From contig JAGTWJ010000002.1 in NCBI GenBank assembly GCA_020064725.1, positions 4,030,001 to 4,094,000 on the forward strand: 64,000 nucleotides of DNA. Reading direction: 5' to 3'. The number at the start of each line of letters is the position of its first letter. The first letter of the stretch is position 1. The translations under genes and the position numbers were made by a program. Shown here one piece after another: positions 36,129 through 46,995 of this stretch. This DNA comes from Drechslerella dactyloides. Its lineage: Eukaryota; Ascomycota; Orbiliomycetes; Orbiliales; Orbiliaceae. Under the pieces are notes generated by a model that was not told where the DNA came from, did no database searches, and saw only the letters and a list, made by a program, of their open reading frames with translations.

Positions 36129-38150
36129 ATGGGGACATCCACGATGCGCCCTCGAAACCCACGCTCTCGCATGGCGCTGGCCGCCACCGCCTCGACGCTG
36201 CTCCTGCTGCTCCTCTCCTCGACCGTCACCGCCGCATCCTCGAGCGTGTCGGCATCCACGGCCACGACGACGGCAAAGACGAAAGCGAAGAGCGATAAGA
36301 TCCTGCTGTCGCGGATTCGGAGCCTGACGTTGCGCCATGGCCAGATGACGACGAGCCGGAGGGTGTCGCCGATTCCTCAGGTATATATCTCCAGCCGTCT
36401 CCATCACGCCTTTTACCCTCTTGATATACCCGGTTTATGGTACCGAGGGGTGGAAACCGAAGTTGAAGTGAGTTTGGGCTAACGGGTTCTGATAGTTGAA
36501 ATGTGTTGGTGGCGATGCGAAGGGACTGCATGTGCGTATAATACCGATCGTCCCGCCGTACGGGCAGCCGGTTATATATATGACCGAGCGCTGAATAATG
36601 GGATGTATGCATTTAGGACGTGGATGTCATGAAGTGCACAAATATGGACGCAGATTACGGTACAGTCGACTCCCCGCTCTGTTCATTCTACAGTCCACCT
36701 ACCCAGCATGGAAAGATAGACTGACGGTTCCGTGCATGCAGATGATGACGAGTACGTACAGATACTTCCCTCTCGTCCGGCCCATTATCCACACCATCCT
36801 GCTATTATCCCTACGGCTAGCGACGTACGTCCGGATACGCGCAGCTTGTCTCCAACGCTTCCGGAGACGTACACATGCTAAGGGATTGACCGATTGATTG
36901 CAATTGTGGCGGCTGCATTCCCCCAGTTACTCGTTCTACGCGTACGTTTATGAGCGCACGATATCGGTGGATGGGGTGGCTGATTTGATGTCTTGTGGAG
37001 TTACAGCGTATCGTGGAGTTGTGAGGCTACACTTCCTCATTTCTTCAAGTAAGTTCGCCGCTGCTATATTGTACAGTCCAAGCTATTGCTATAGAGTTGG
37101 GATTGCTGATGAGTGAGGTAGGCTTGGCGCGACGGATGTCATTTGCGAGGGGTACTCGAGCGCGGACGACCCTTTCGTATTAAAAGGTAGCTGCGGGGTG
37201 GAGTACATTCTCATGGTAGGTCCATAATCATGGCTTTGGTATACTACGGCTGAAGTAAAGGAGTCTAATATGAATGCTGCGTCTAGTTGACGGAGGCGGG
37301 ACACAAGAAGTATCCAAAAGAAGAGGAGCCTCCTCCGGAAGAAGTCAAAGTCGTCGAAGAGGAAAAGAAGAAGGAAGAGGAAGCCAAAAAGACCAGCTCG
37401 ACGAGTATGCAAGACTCAAACCACCCTCCATTCATCTCCTAGCACGTTGTTGACATACGGATGCGTACAGGTTGGTCCGGCATGATCGAATTCATTCTCT
37501 GGCTCGTATCGATAGTCGGCTTTTTCGCCTTCATAGCCTACCGGGCATACAAGGCGCCCGAACACCCACCCGGCGGTGCATGGGCAGGAGACGGCTGGGG
37601 TCCCGGAGGCGGTGGAGGTGGAGGTGGAGGCGGCGGCGGCGGCGGCGGCGGACCTGGTGGCGGCGGGTGGGGAGGTGGAGGTGGCGGCGACAACTGGCGA
37701 GGCTACCGCGACGAGCCACCACCACCATACGACGACCGCTTCACCAAACCCCGCCCGCAGACATCCCGGCGCACGACAAGCAGCTCCTACGTCCGACAAC
37801 ACCAAGAGCAATGGCGCCCGGGCTTCTGGACCGGTGCTGCGACCGGCGCGACAGCCTCCTACCTCGTCAACAGCGCGGGCGCCGGTCTCCGCGGCCAGGG
37901 CGGCAGCAGCAGACGAGAAAGCTACGAGCGCGAACGAGAACATCGCGAGCAGCGAGAACGAGAACGAGAGCGCGACCGCGAGGCGCGAGAACGCGAACGG
38001 GAGCGCGCGGCACGATACAGCAGCGGTCCCGGCGGCTGGCGGACCAGCAGCTACGGCGGCAGCTCGTACGAAGGCGAGGCGAGCGCGGCTCCCGCTGCAG
38101 CAGCGTACGAGCATCCAAGCACGGGGTTCGGACAGACGAGACGGCGGTAG
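36129..38150 (+). CDS. SARAF/TMEM66-like ER membrane protein
   Basis: Animal SARAF is an ER membrane protein that dampens store-operated calcium entry; the fungal role is not established. Exons are 36129-36380, 36496-36531, 36617-36659, 36742-36751, 37007-37048, 37122-37215, 37287-37404 and 37471-38150, giving 424 aa. A signal peptide (M-A-L-A-A-T then a Leu run) is followed by the lumenal Cys-rich domain. Its family motifs are TTSRRVSPIPQLKCVGG, DVDVMKCTNM, SWSCEATLP, LGATDVICEGY and DDPFVLKGSCGVEYIL. One membrane helix (MIEFILWLVSIVGFFAFIAY) leads to a cytosolic tail with Gly runs and an Arg/Glu-rich segment. Exon 4 is only 10 nt and lies next to a 255-nt intron; it is the least certain part. 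In-frame ATGs at 36144 and 36171 are alternative starts. Confidence 0.85.
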
Positions 38151-38866
38151 GAAACAGGCGGACGACGATATTATAATACCATATATCATATATTATCACG
38201 ATGCCGACGCGACGCGACGCCGTTATGAACGTTACGCTTCATAATGCTTGCTTGATTTTTTTTATATATCATTCACGATCGATGTACTGCATGTTGGTTT
38301 TTTTTTTCTGAGAGACATTTGGGTGCACGGGTACGGCGCTGGGGGTTACGTTGAACGCATTTCTATTCTGTTTTTCCGCCTTTTATATTTATATCCTTTG
38401 GTTTATATTTCGTGGGGGAGGAACCTCGGCGTCTGCCCCTGAGACTAGGGGAGGATGAAGGGTGGGCGGATAACGTAAATATACACTATATGCCTGTTGA
38501 TACCGGATGTTACGTAATGTCTGTATACGATGGAGGAATTGTCAAGCATTATTCCGGTGCATTTTTCATTATCGCTGTTTGTGATTATTACATTCGCCGT
38601 TCCGTAGAAGATAATGTTGGCGGGAAAAGACGCACCGTAGGCTCTATGTATGTAGGAAATGACATTATGCATCAAACCATCGCGCCGTCATTCGAGTCTC
38701 TGTCCTTGGTACCTAGCCCAAGGCTGATACAAGTAATCAAATCCGTCGTGCCGATTAGATTCAGTATATACTTATCCACCCACCGTCCTCCTGTACGCCG
38801 GTTCGCGTTCATCAACCGACTAGCCTGGCCCCTCTTAGCTTCACGGATAAATCCCAAATCAATCCA
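38151..38866. other. Convergent 3' interval
   Basis: AT-rich, between the stop codons of the SARAF-like and FUN14 genes. No gene is recognised. Confidence 0.55.
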
Positions 38867-39439
38867 TTAATTGGCGAACCAAGCGCTGAGGCAGAATGCC
38901 GAGCCGAAGGAGTACTTGAACGCCCAGTTCTCCGTGACAGCGCGACGGGCGTCGACTTCGTCAATAAAGCGCTGGAAGCGCTGCCAGGGGACGACGCGAA
39001 AGCCCTTTCGTTCCGCGTACTATGGCAATTATCAACTCCATCAGCTTTCAAGTTTCATGTTTCCACCTGTTGTTGAATGACGGCTCACCTGCACGACGAG
39101 CACGATTGCAACGAGGACAATCGCGACGAACCGCGACATCCGGCCGAACGTGTACCCGCACATCACGCCGGCGAACGACCCAATTGAGATCTGGCGAAAG
39201 TCCGACGGCGTGAAGACCGTGCTGCCGCGCGAGCGGGCTTCATCATTCGCGACTAGCGGCCTCGCTTTCTGCTGGGATTGGGCTTCGGAAATGCGGTCCT
39301 GCAGGTACGGGGCTGCCTGGCATTGTAGGATGCGGGAGCGGGAGTGCGGAAGCAGCAGCTGCGAGGAGAGGTAGGCGGTTGGGACGGAGAAGGCGAGAGT
39401 GACGCGTAGGGCGACGGGACGGCGGAGGAAGGCGGCCAT
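38867..39439 (-). CDS. FUN14-family protein
   Basis: Small FUN14-type protein, probably in the mitochondrial outer membrane by family; animal FUNDC1 is a mitophagy receptor. Exons are 39089-39439 and 39020-adjacent 38867-39019, giving 167 aa. The N-terminus is Arg/Ala-rich (MAAFLRRPVALRV), consistent with mitochondrial targeting. The core has Q-I-S-I-G-S-F-A-G-V-M-C-G-Y-T-F-G-R then a hydrophobic helix (VAIVLVAIVLVVQ). After the intron come FRVVPWQRFQRF and a second hydrophobic segment near AFKYSFGSAFCLSAWF. Donor GTGAGC and acceptor CCATAG preserve the frame. The sequence is too short to predict partners. It lies 208 bp from the next same-strand gene. Confidence 0.82.
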
Positions 39440-39647
39440 TGATGCGGGACGCTGTCGTGAAGTGGGGGAGGAGGAGGGTGGAGATGGATTGGTACGGTCA
39501 ACTGCGGGGTCGATTTAGCTCTGATCGGGGGTATTTAAACTGAACTGAACTTAACTGAATTGAAGTCGATTGCTATTGTATCGATAGTTGGAAATCTAGT
39601 GAGGTTGGCGAGAGGGACGCGAGCGCGAATGGTTCCCCGGATTCTCT

Positions 39648-40876
39648 CTATGACGTAGTGTCCCCGCCGCCGGAAGGTTGTTCCACGGGGTCCGGGGCAG
39701 CCTCCCGGGCATCCGCGTCCCGCCCGGCGTCAGCGTCGGCGGCGGCCCCGGAGTCCAGCAGCAAGGGCGGATCGCGGCGTGTGAGGAGGTTGTTCCCTCG
39801 CCCGGCCCGGAACTGTCTCGGCGCGACAAAGTTCACCAGCCTCTTGTACGCCTTGGATCCCAGGCCGGCCAACCACGTCCAATCTTCATGAGATATGTTC
39901 GGTCCTTCGATAGTGTAGGGCTCCACAACGCCCTTAACCACCTCCTTGACCACCTGCTTGACCACCTCTGCTCCGGCGTGCCTCCATGTAAAATACTCAC
40001 TACCGTGGGGCCCTGGCTGGAAGGGGTGCTTGTAGCTCCAATCGGGATTGGCTGCCTGAATCCACCATGGGATATCGTCAATCGCATTCTGGATCTGGTC
40101 ATCTGTAACATCGGCGCGATACTTCTTCTCCCTGTACTTCAGCAGATCGGCCCAGCACCTGCAGCCTGGATATCGCATCGAATCAGTACTTTAGCTTTGC
40201 AAGATCCCGTTGGTCTGAGCCCCCAGCTCCGAGTCCTCCGACACGTCGACCGCCTATTGATTGCAAAACGATGGAAGGGCGCGCGGCGATGTGATGCCGC
40301 TCGCAAGTACAGTTGCAACGTACCATATATCCAGATACACTCCAAGACAATCCGCTCCTCCCTGCATTGATTCCAGTATTCCGGCACATCGTTAGGATAA
40401 GCCACGCCATATTCGTTGCATAGGCAACTCTCGCAAGACTGCCGCCTATACCTAACCAGTTCTTCTGCCGCTGCCTGCGTGAGAGCGGCGAAATTAGGAA
40501 TCCTCAGGCCCTGAGGCGGTGCCAAATTTGGGTTCGTGAGCCACGAAAATCCCAGTACGACCTCGATCACCGACCAGCCGAGGTCGCACCTAAAGGTTAT
40601 TTTTCCATGGCGGTAAAAGTAGCCCGGCCCGATATCTGCCCGTTTGGACGTGTTGGCGTGTATTCCCTGAGCTGTGGCGTTGATGCGGCCTCCGGGTGCA
40701 CCGTCATAGACGCTGAGAGACGTTCGATTCTCAGAAAAGATATCGGGAGGAACAGCTGTAGTGTTCACGCTCGGATCGGCGTTACTGTTTTCATGTGGAG
40801 GTATCATCAATGCTGCTGCTGGATCTGGGATCATGACCGTAGCCAGCGCGGCCAGCAAGAATAGAAAGCGAACCAT
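39648..40876 (-). CDS. Secreted 8-Cys tandem family protein, copy A
   Basis: I do not recognise a family. Exons are 40324-40876 and 39648-40165, giving 356 aa; the intron is 158 nt (GTACGT donor). A signal peptide (MVRFLFLLAALATV then Ala-rich) is followed by an Asn/Thr-rich pro-region with N-glycosylation sequons and a Kex2-like SKR at 77-79. Mature cysteines are C97, C148, C151, C153, C171, C180, C186 and C188. The tail has a D-D-Q-I-x-N-A-I-D-D-I-P helix-like block, VVEPYTIEGP, RRDPPLLLDSG and an Ala/Asp-rich acidic end. The next two same-strand genes share this plan. Secretion and effector-like function are inferences; cell-wall or cell-surface roles are equally possible. The ATG at 40876 was chosen because it begins the signal peptide. 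Confidence 0.72.
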
Positions 40877-43370
40877 TTCATACGATGCACGCAAAATAGA
40901 AAAGCTTCGGAAAGAACTAGGAGGGAGGCGAGCAATAAATGGTACAAAGGACGCTTCGATGCTGATTCTACCATGCGGTATATATAGCACTGAGCTTCCA
41001 ATCAACAGCGACAGGATTCTAGGATGCCAAGATTGGGGAATTAACGGCCTTCGTCGATTTGGCCGGGTCTACAATCCATGCCACCAATTGCAAGGACACA
41101 CGCATGTTCCATGTTGAGACTTCTGGTTAACAGCATCTGCTCGTAGAGGCTGTGCTCCTCGTGGTGTAGCTGGGTGAAACCAAATCGTTGCCATCCTCTG
41201 TTGGCACTGTTGTAACTGAATATTTCTACTCGTAAGTGTGCTATCTAGCTAAGTACTCAGGTCTACGGCAAACGGTGGGAATTCCGGAAATAGCTGTATG
41301 CGTTTATATTGATCGTTGTATACTATATTATCGTGCATTCAATTCGCAGTGTTTTCTACTTATTTTAGTAATAACATTACCACCATATTATGTCACATCA
41401 ACTAAACAGTGTTAGCATAATTATTTTTTCTTCCATCCAACAAAATCGAGGATAACAATGCCCGATTGCAAGGAGGGGTTTCGTTGAACTTACTTGATAA
41501 TCTACCCAGAGACTACGTATGCTTTAGATTTAATATACTGGAGAGAGGTTGGGCGGCCGCTTGCCCAAAGAACATATTATTTTAATTCCAGAAATTCCTA
41601 AATATTTAGCTGTTAGCAATAGATATTGGTATAATTATACGTACAGGCAGATAGCGGGAGCACAGGCACAGACACATACGAAGGCACGACAGAAGCACAG
41701 GAACAAGCACAGGCACAGGCACATGCAGAAAATATATGCATACCTATACGGCGCAGTCGGGTTCAAGTGCTCCTACGCCAGCCTCGAGACTACTCTTGCG
41801 CAACCAGCAAGTTGAGTGGGCATGTTGGATTTGTTGGCTTTTAAGTGTTGTCGCAGCCATGTTGCAAGTTGTCGCAGCAGATATAGGGGATTGACCGACC
41901 ACCAAGATGAGGTTTGAAGTCACCCCCGGTCCCTATTCTGCTATGCCTCTAGTTTTGTTTCTCTCATTCTACAATGGAACTAAATCGTACTCCACAGCAG
42001 CTGACTGGGCCATTTGGGTACCATGTTCTCCTTCGTAGACTCCCGTCCCATCCCACGTCGCGAGGTTCATACCGGAGAGTCGACGAGATCAGGTGGCCAC
42101 ATGACTTTTCATTTAATATGATCCTTGAGCTTGTTGAGATTTCTAGAACTCGATCATGATACTGATTATACATCACTGGCGCTTGCATGATCCACTGAAT
42201 TGTCGAAACTGGCCTAAATATATTCCATATGGTGTCTAAGCCGTGCAATTGCACAGTCGGGAGCTCTACGAATTGTAATCAATTATGGGGATATATTGAC
42301 ACACCAAGAGTTCCATAATTGGACTATATAGTCTACTTAATCCCCATTTGTGGTGTCGCCAATATTTCCCGTATATAGCTTTGGGAAGCCCGGAAAGGAA
42401 ATAAGTGTCGCCTTCAAGCCCGGTGTGAAGAAGGATTTGTTGCTAACTTTCGTACACGTACACGACTGAGGTTTGCAGAAATCCACTCTCTGAACCCCAT
42501 TAGTCTACGTAAATTTCTCACCTTGCAGCTTACTTTAAAACTCTAGATGTTCTATAGATCTATCTATTGCTACGTCTGTTGAATAGTACTGAGGTACGCA
42601 TATAGTATTCGCGACGCTTGTCAGGGCTAGTGTACTCGATCCCGCCGCTGCCAGTGAATCTATGCACAGCGGTTCTCGATCCATATCTGGTTTGAGAGGC
42701 CACACCCGTAGAAAAGTATTGGCTTTGATATATATACAAGAGACGATTTAATTCGTCACTTCCCATTGGGAGAAAACCTGAATCCAGCTGATTTAACACG
42801 ACAATCATCTCGAAGACTCACTAAAATCTCTTCTAGAATTCTACAGTTTTGATTTAAGGTATTCTATCAGGAAAATTGAATAGATAAGTATATAATATCC
42901 TAATATGCTAGCATAATACAGTAGTATATACGGTATCATATTTCTAGGACTGGATCAGAACAAGCTCTTTGTGAAATCCAGGGATATATTAGTCACTGAT
43001 TATTTTGGATCAACTTTGGTCTTGTAAACCAAACCCTTAAGCCCCGAAATTTCCATGTTTTTAATGCCATATATACTACACTATTATGCTATTATATCAA
43101 AACATTATAAACCTATCTATTTAATTTTACTGGTGGAATATTTCAAATTAGCTATGGAATTCCAGAAGAGAGTTTCGTGTGTCTAAGATCTAGTTCGGTA
43201 ATAGAATTTAAGTGTAACGACCGTAATTGTTCCAAACCTCTGAGAATTATCCAATATTTCCATATAGGTCTGCCGATAAACTAGTAATAAGCTAGAACAG
43301 CCTCGACACTAGCAAAACCTGGCAACGATGCTAGGAGATCTCGGGGTGGAACTGGTTTGGCTAACGAAAT
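40877..43370. other. AT-rich interval between copies A and B
   Basis: A gene-free stretch of about 2.5 kb with many A/T runs, especially 41.3-43.2 kb, and a relic of dispersed repeat family 2 near 43014. The left few hundred bases should include the copy A promoter. No transposon protein is readable. Confidence 0.55.
43014..43039 (+). repeat. Short dispersed repeat, family 2, copy 3
   Basis: Reads TTGGTCTTGTAAACCAAACC, matching the copy at 2752 apart from C-to-T type changes. This pattern is expected from repeat-induced point mutation. Confidence 0.5.
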
Positions 43371-44632
43371 TTAAATAGATACACGTATATTCTCTGGCTC
43401 TGTGTCTTCTACACATCCACTGAGAGGGCCCTTTGTTGCGACTGGGCACGTCGGCTGCTCCACCGCTCCCGCGTCCAACAGCAGCGGGTAATCGCGCCCG
43501 CCGACAGATCGAGCCGCCAGGCCCAGGCGATGGTCTGCCCCGTACTGTCTTCGCCATACCCAGCCAGCAAACGCCATAAACCCCTCCCATGCTACCTGAG
43601 TTAGCCACTCTTGAGGTATCTGAATTCCCGCAACGTTTATAAGACCGCGACCATCAGGCCCTTCAAGATAGTAGGCTTCGGTAGTGCCGGAAACACGCTG
43701 TCTGTTCCGATGATCTGAGAAAGTGAACGTGCCGTCCGATTCTTCGCCGTAGAAAGAGGGGTTATATACGTAGTTCTCGTTTCCCTTGGCGGAGCGGATT
43801 GTACCCGGAACTCCGTCTAATGCATCCTGGATCTCTTGATCCGTATGGTCTCCTCTGGACTTATATTCGGACATAATGGACCTGCAGGCGCACCCTAAGC
43901 AATGGACATCATGTAGTCATGTCAGTTTCGAACGTCTCTCTCCTAATAAAAACACATGAACATTGGAAGAAGTTTATCTCGCAAAACAGATAGCCGGACC
44001 GCCGGAGGCGAACGAAAGGCGTCTAGCTTCCGAGACAAGAAAAAGCCAACAGAAATGCTTATGTGTATACAAATGCATCCTGCTGAGACAAAACGCCTAT
44101 ATATATGACTTGTAGACTTACAGAATAAAACGATGCATCGGTTAACCGCCGCTTCGTCTGGGCACTGAGACCGTTGCCCAGTCGGCCTTGGGCTGCCAGG
44201 GATCATGCCAGCCTCTTTGGTGCATTTGCACTTTTCACATCTGCTCCTCTCTCTGTCTATCAACGAGTTGACCACTGCGCGACCTCCAGTGTTGATCGCA
44301 TCTGCTAACATTTGCGGTATCTCGCCAGCCGGTAGCAAACCAGCTACGATGTTGAGGCCACCCTGAAAGAGGTAAGCCAGCAAGTCCCCTTCACACTTAA
44401 CAGTAGGATGACGAAAAAAAAAGGACGGTTCGAGGACCCTTTTGCTTAGTAGGGGTACTGCGACGCTTGATTCAAATTTCGTCACGGGTATAATGAGTTC
44501 TGGAGTTTTTCCGGCTGCGGTTTGACTTTTAGGACTACTAGAGGGCAATGCCAATGCTTCTACAAAGCTCGAAGTTGTAGTTGTGAGCAAGGCGGCCAAA
44601 AAAACTAGAGACTGGAGCATGGCGATCATCAT
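43371..44632 (-). CDS. Secreted 8-Cys tandem family protein, copy B
   Basis: Paralogue of the neighbouring same-strand genes; family unknown. Exons are 44122-44632 and 43371-43894, giving 344 aa, with a 227-nt intron (GTAAGT donor, GCTTAG acceptor). The signal peptide is MMIAMLQSLVFLAALL; an ATG 45 bases upstream is in frame and possible. A pro-region ends in SKR (63-65), followed by VLEPSFFFRHP. Cysteines are C80, C132, C135, C137, C157, C166, C172 and C174, with two more in the C-terminal tail. The tail has T-D-Q-E-I-Q-D-A-L-D-G-V-P, AYYLEGPDGRG and GRDYPLLLDAG, aligning with the same blocks of copy A. The intron falls in phase 1 just before the last CxC, as in A and C, and contains one copy of dispersed repeat family 1. 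Confidence 0.72.
44016..44040 (+). repeat. Short dispersed repeat, family 1, copy 2
   Basis: A word of the form AAGGCGTCTAGCTTCCGAGA followed by CAAG, inside the intron of copy B. It is near-identical to the copy at 62825. Confidence 0.5.
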
Positions 44633-45823
44633 TGCGACGTGGAAAAAGGTCTGCCCAGCCGGTGGGCGAAGGGTCATTCGGAATATCGCCGTATATAAGT
44701 ATTTAACACGGTGAAGCTGGCGAGATATTACGCTCCCTCAATCAATTGGCTCGAAGACGTACAGTTCGGCTGGTGTGTGTCTACTTCACCTGCGGTGGCG
44801 GTTGCGTATATTTAAGTGAAGGGGAAGAGCATCGGCCTTTGTATCGATTTTATACCCATACATTGCGACACGTGTATTCCTCAAGACCCATATTGAATCT
44901 CATGAATTCAAAGTCTCACGTGTTAATGCATATAGTGTTGTTTCTTTGGCTTTACAACAATATATATATATAGAGTATCCAACATTGACTTGCCATGGGT
45001 CCACGGGCGAACCCGTTAACCCATGGCCAACATCTGGGATCCGGGCAGACATCAAACGGATCCGGACACCTAAATTGATACTGAAACCGCTAAAACGCCC
45101 AAAAAGACGTGCACAACTTCGCGATTTGGCTGCGCTGTCTCAAGATCTTAAGATAATCGACTGCTCAGGGCTGGATATATATATTGGTCGGTGCATCCGG
45201 CTACATCCGCGAGCCAACCATTCGCTTCCACATCTTGCCCATAGCATAGACTTAATTTAGCTAAGGGATGCCTGCTGGTGTTTTAGTTAGCACCCTATAC
45301 TACTCAGCTAACCTGCGGAATAGAATGCCTGGTATATGCATGACATCTCTCACGACCATCTACGGAGATTCCTCGGCTGCAAGCCCCAGGATCCTATGAT
45401 ACCATGTCACGAAGCGCGAAGCAACATCGAAGCTGATATTAGTGGCGTCGGCACGGAGCCAACCAGCAACGTGCTGAGCGTGTCTGCCAGCACGTCTCAT
45501 AGCAGCTCTAGGTACGAATATCGAATACTGATAGAAAGATCACGGCACAGCTACCCGATACATACTATACACTACCGCAGTGATTGCAGGGGAATGGCCT
45601 ACTTAGCTATAGTAATCATTTGTGGTAATTTAGGAAGAATTCGAAGAGCTCGCGGCAACGCCTTCATATTGCTGCTATCTGCAGTCTGGATTTAAACTAT
45701 AAAAGATAGATACATGCAGCTAGCTGTGTGAACAACATCGATTAAATCTAATGTGGTTTCCCAGGCTTTATAATCATCGCCCAAAAATTCTAGCTATTTC
45801 AATGCAGTTCACCGCATGCTTTA
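44633..45823. other. AT-rich interval between copies B and C
   Basis: No gene is recognised. It contains the copy B promoter at the left and a run of alternating T/A near 44960. Confidence 0.55.
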
Positions 45824-46995
45824 TCACGATGAGGCAATCTCATCAACTGGGTCTGCATTAGACACTGGTATATCCTCCTGAGCATCCAACGTCAATAGAT
45901 CGCGTTTTGCGCCGATAAGCCTGAGTCCAGACCCCCAGTTTAGTCCCGGGCCAACCCTTTCCATCCCTCGGTCGTACGCATAGTTCTTTAACCACAACAA
46001 AGTGGACACAGCCAGGGCAGCAGGGTCAATACGCCCTTCGAGATAGTAAGGTTCTTTGACACCACCCACCGCCTGCCTCGGCGGTATCCAGTCGCCATAA
46101 TGATTTCTGCTGCTGCCCCAAGCGGATGGCGATTTGGAGCTTTTCCCCCCCTGACGCATAGCATCCAACATATCCGGGATCTGGTAGTACGCGATATCCT
46201 CGAGAGTTTCTATGCCAGGCCCTTCTGGTGGCTTTGGGTCCTCCACATAATTCGCATAGCAACTGCACCCTAGTGCCGTTGTTCGGTCCATGATCAGCTC
46301 AATTGAAATGATAGAATTGACGACAACCGCCGTATATATAATGGCTAGGCGGCATGGCAAATACCCGTCCATACAGGCGACTTACCATAGACAAACATGC
46401 AGGTATAAACCTGGAACCAGGTGCTGCATTCGTTACCTTCTTCCACCCAGTCCGGGTCCGGCACCATGTAACCGTCCTCTGTGCATTTGCAAAACATGCA
46501 ACTAGCCCAGAGATTTCGAATCATCCTCGTTGCAGTCCCTGTACTCACCCTACCCCAGTTGGGAAATACCAGGCGTGCGAAGTCGAAACCCGGTATTGGA
46601 TCGAGCTGAGATATCAACCGTTCTGTGGCACCCGCTATGATATCAGATATACTGAAAATCGTACCGCATCTGACCCCGATCTCAACTTTGGGGGTAGATC
46701 CGTCGTCACCGCCTCTCTTGCTTACTGCAGAACTAGTTTCAGCTTGCAGCTCCGGAGTTCTGGCATTGATGTTAATGAACGCCTCTATCTCGCGCTCAGA
46801 AGTCGTATTCAGGGCTTTCGTCATATTTGGGCCTGGACTGTTCGAATTGTTTTCCATAGGTATTGTCAAGGCCGCCGTCAAGCCTTGGTATGCTGTTGCA
46901 AGGATCACCATCCATACCAAGAAAGATTGTATCCTAGTATATACTAAAGAAAGAGAAATGCCTGAAGAGACAAAGAGGAAGGCGTCATGGCGCAT
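45824..46995 (-). CDS. Secreted 8-Cys tandem family protein, copy C
   Basis: Third and most divergent paralogue. Exons are 46386-46995 and 45824-46269, giving 351 aa; the intron is 116 nt (GTAAGT donor, CACTAG acceptor). The long N-terminal hydrophobic region (to about residue 42) may be an extended signal peptide or anchor. A pro-region with N-x-T sequons ends in SKR (92-94). Cysteines are C110, C166, C169, C171, C190, C199, C205 and C207, with the same C-x2-C-x-C, C-x8-C and C-x5-C-x-C spacing as A and B. The tail contains EPYYLEGR and AKRDLLTLDAQ, matching the E-G-P and L-L-L-D blocks. Function is unknown. The first ATG was used; a later start would leave only a very short signal peptide. 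Confidence 0.7.

Noticed and set aside
37576..38244. Long alternative frames over the last SARAF-like exon
   Set aside because: They result from Gly- and Arg-rich codon runs; only the frame with the membrane helix joins the upstream conserved exons.
45336..45695. A 119-codon plus-strand frame between copies B and C
   Set aside because: No signal peptide, cysteine pattern or splice context; not a fourth paralogue.
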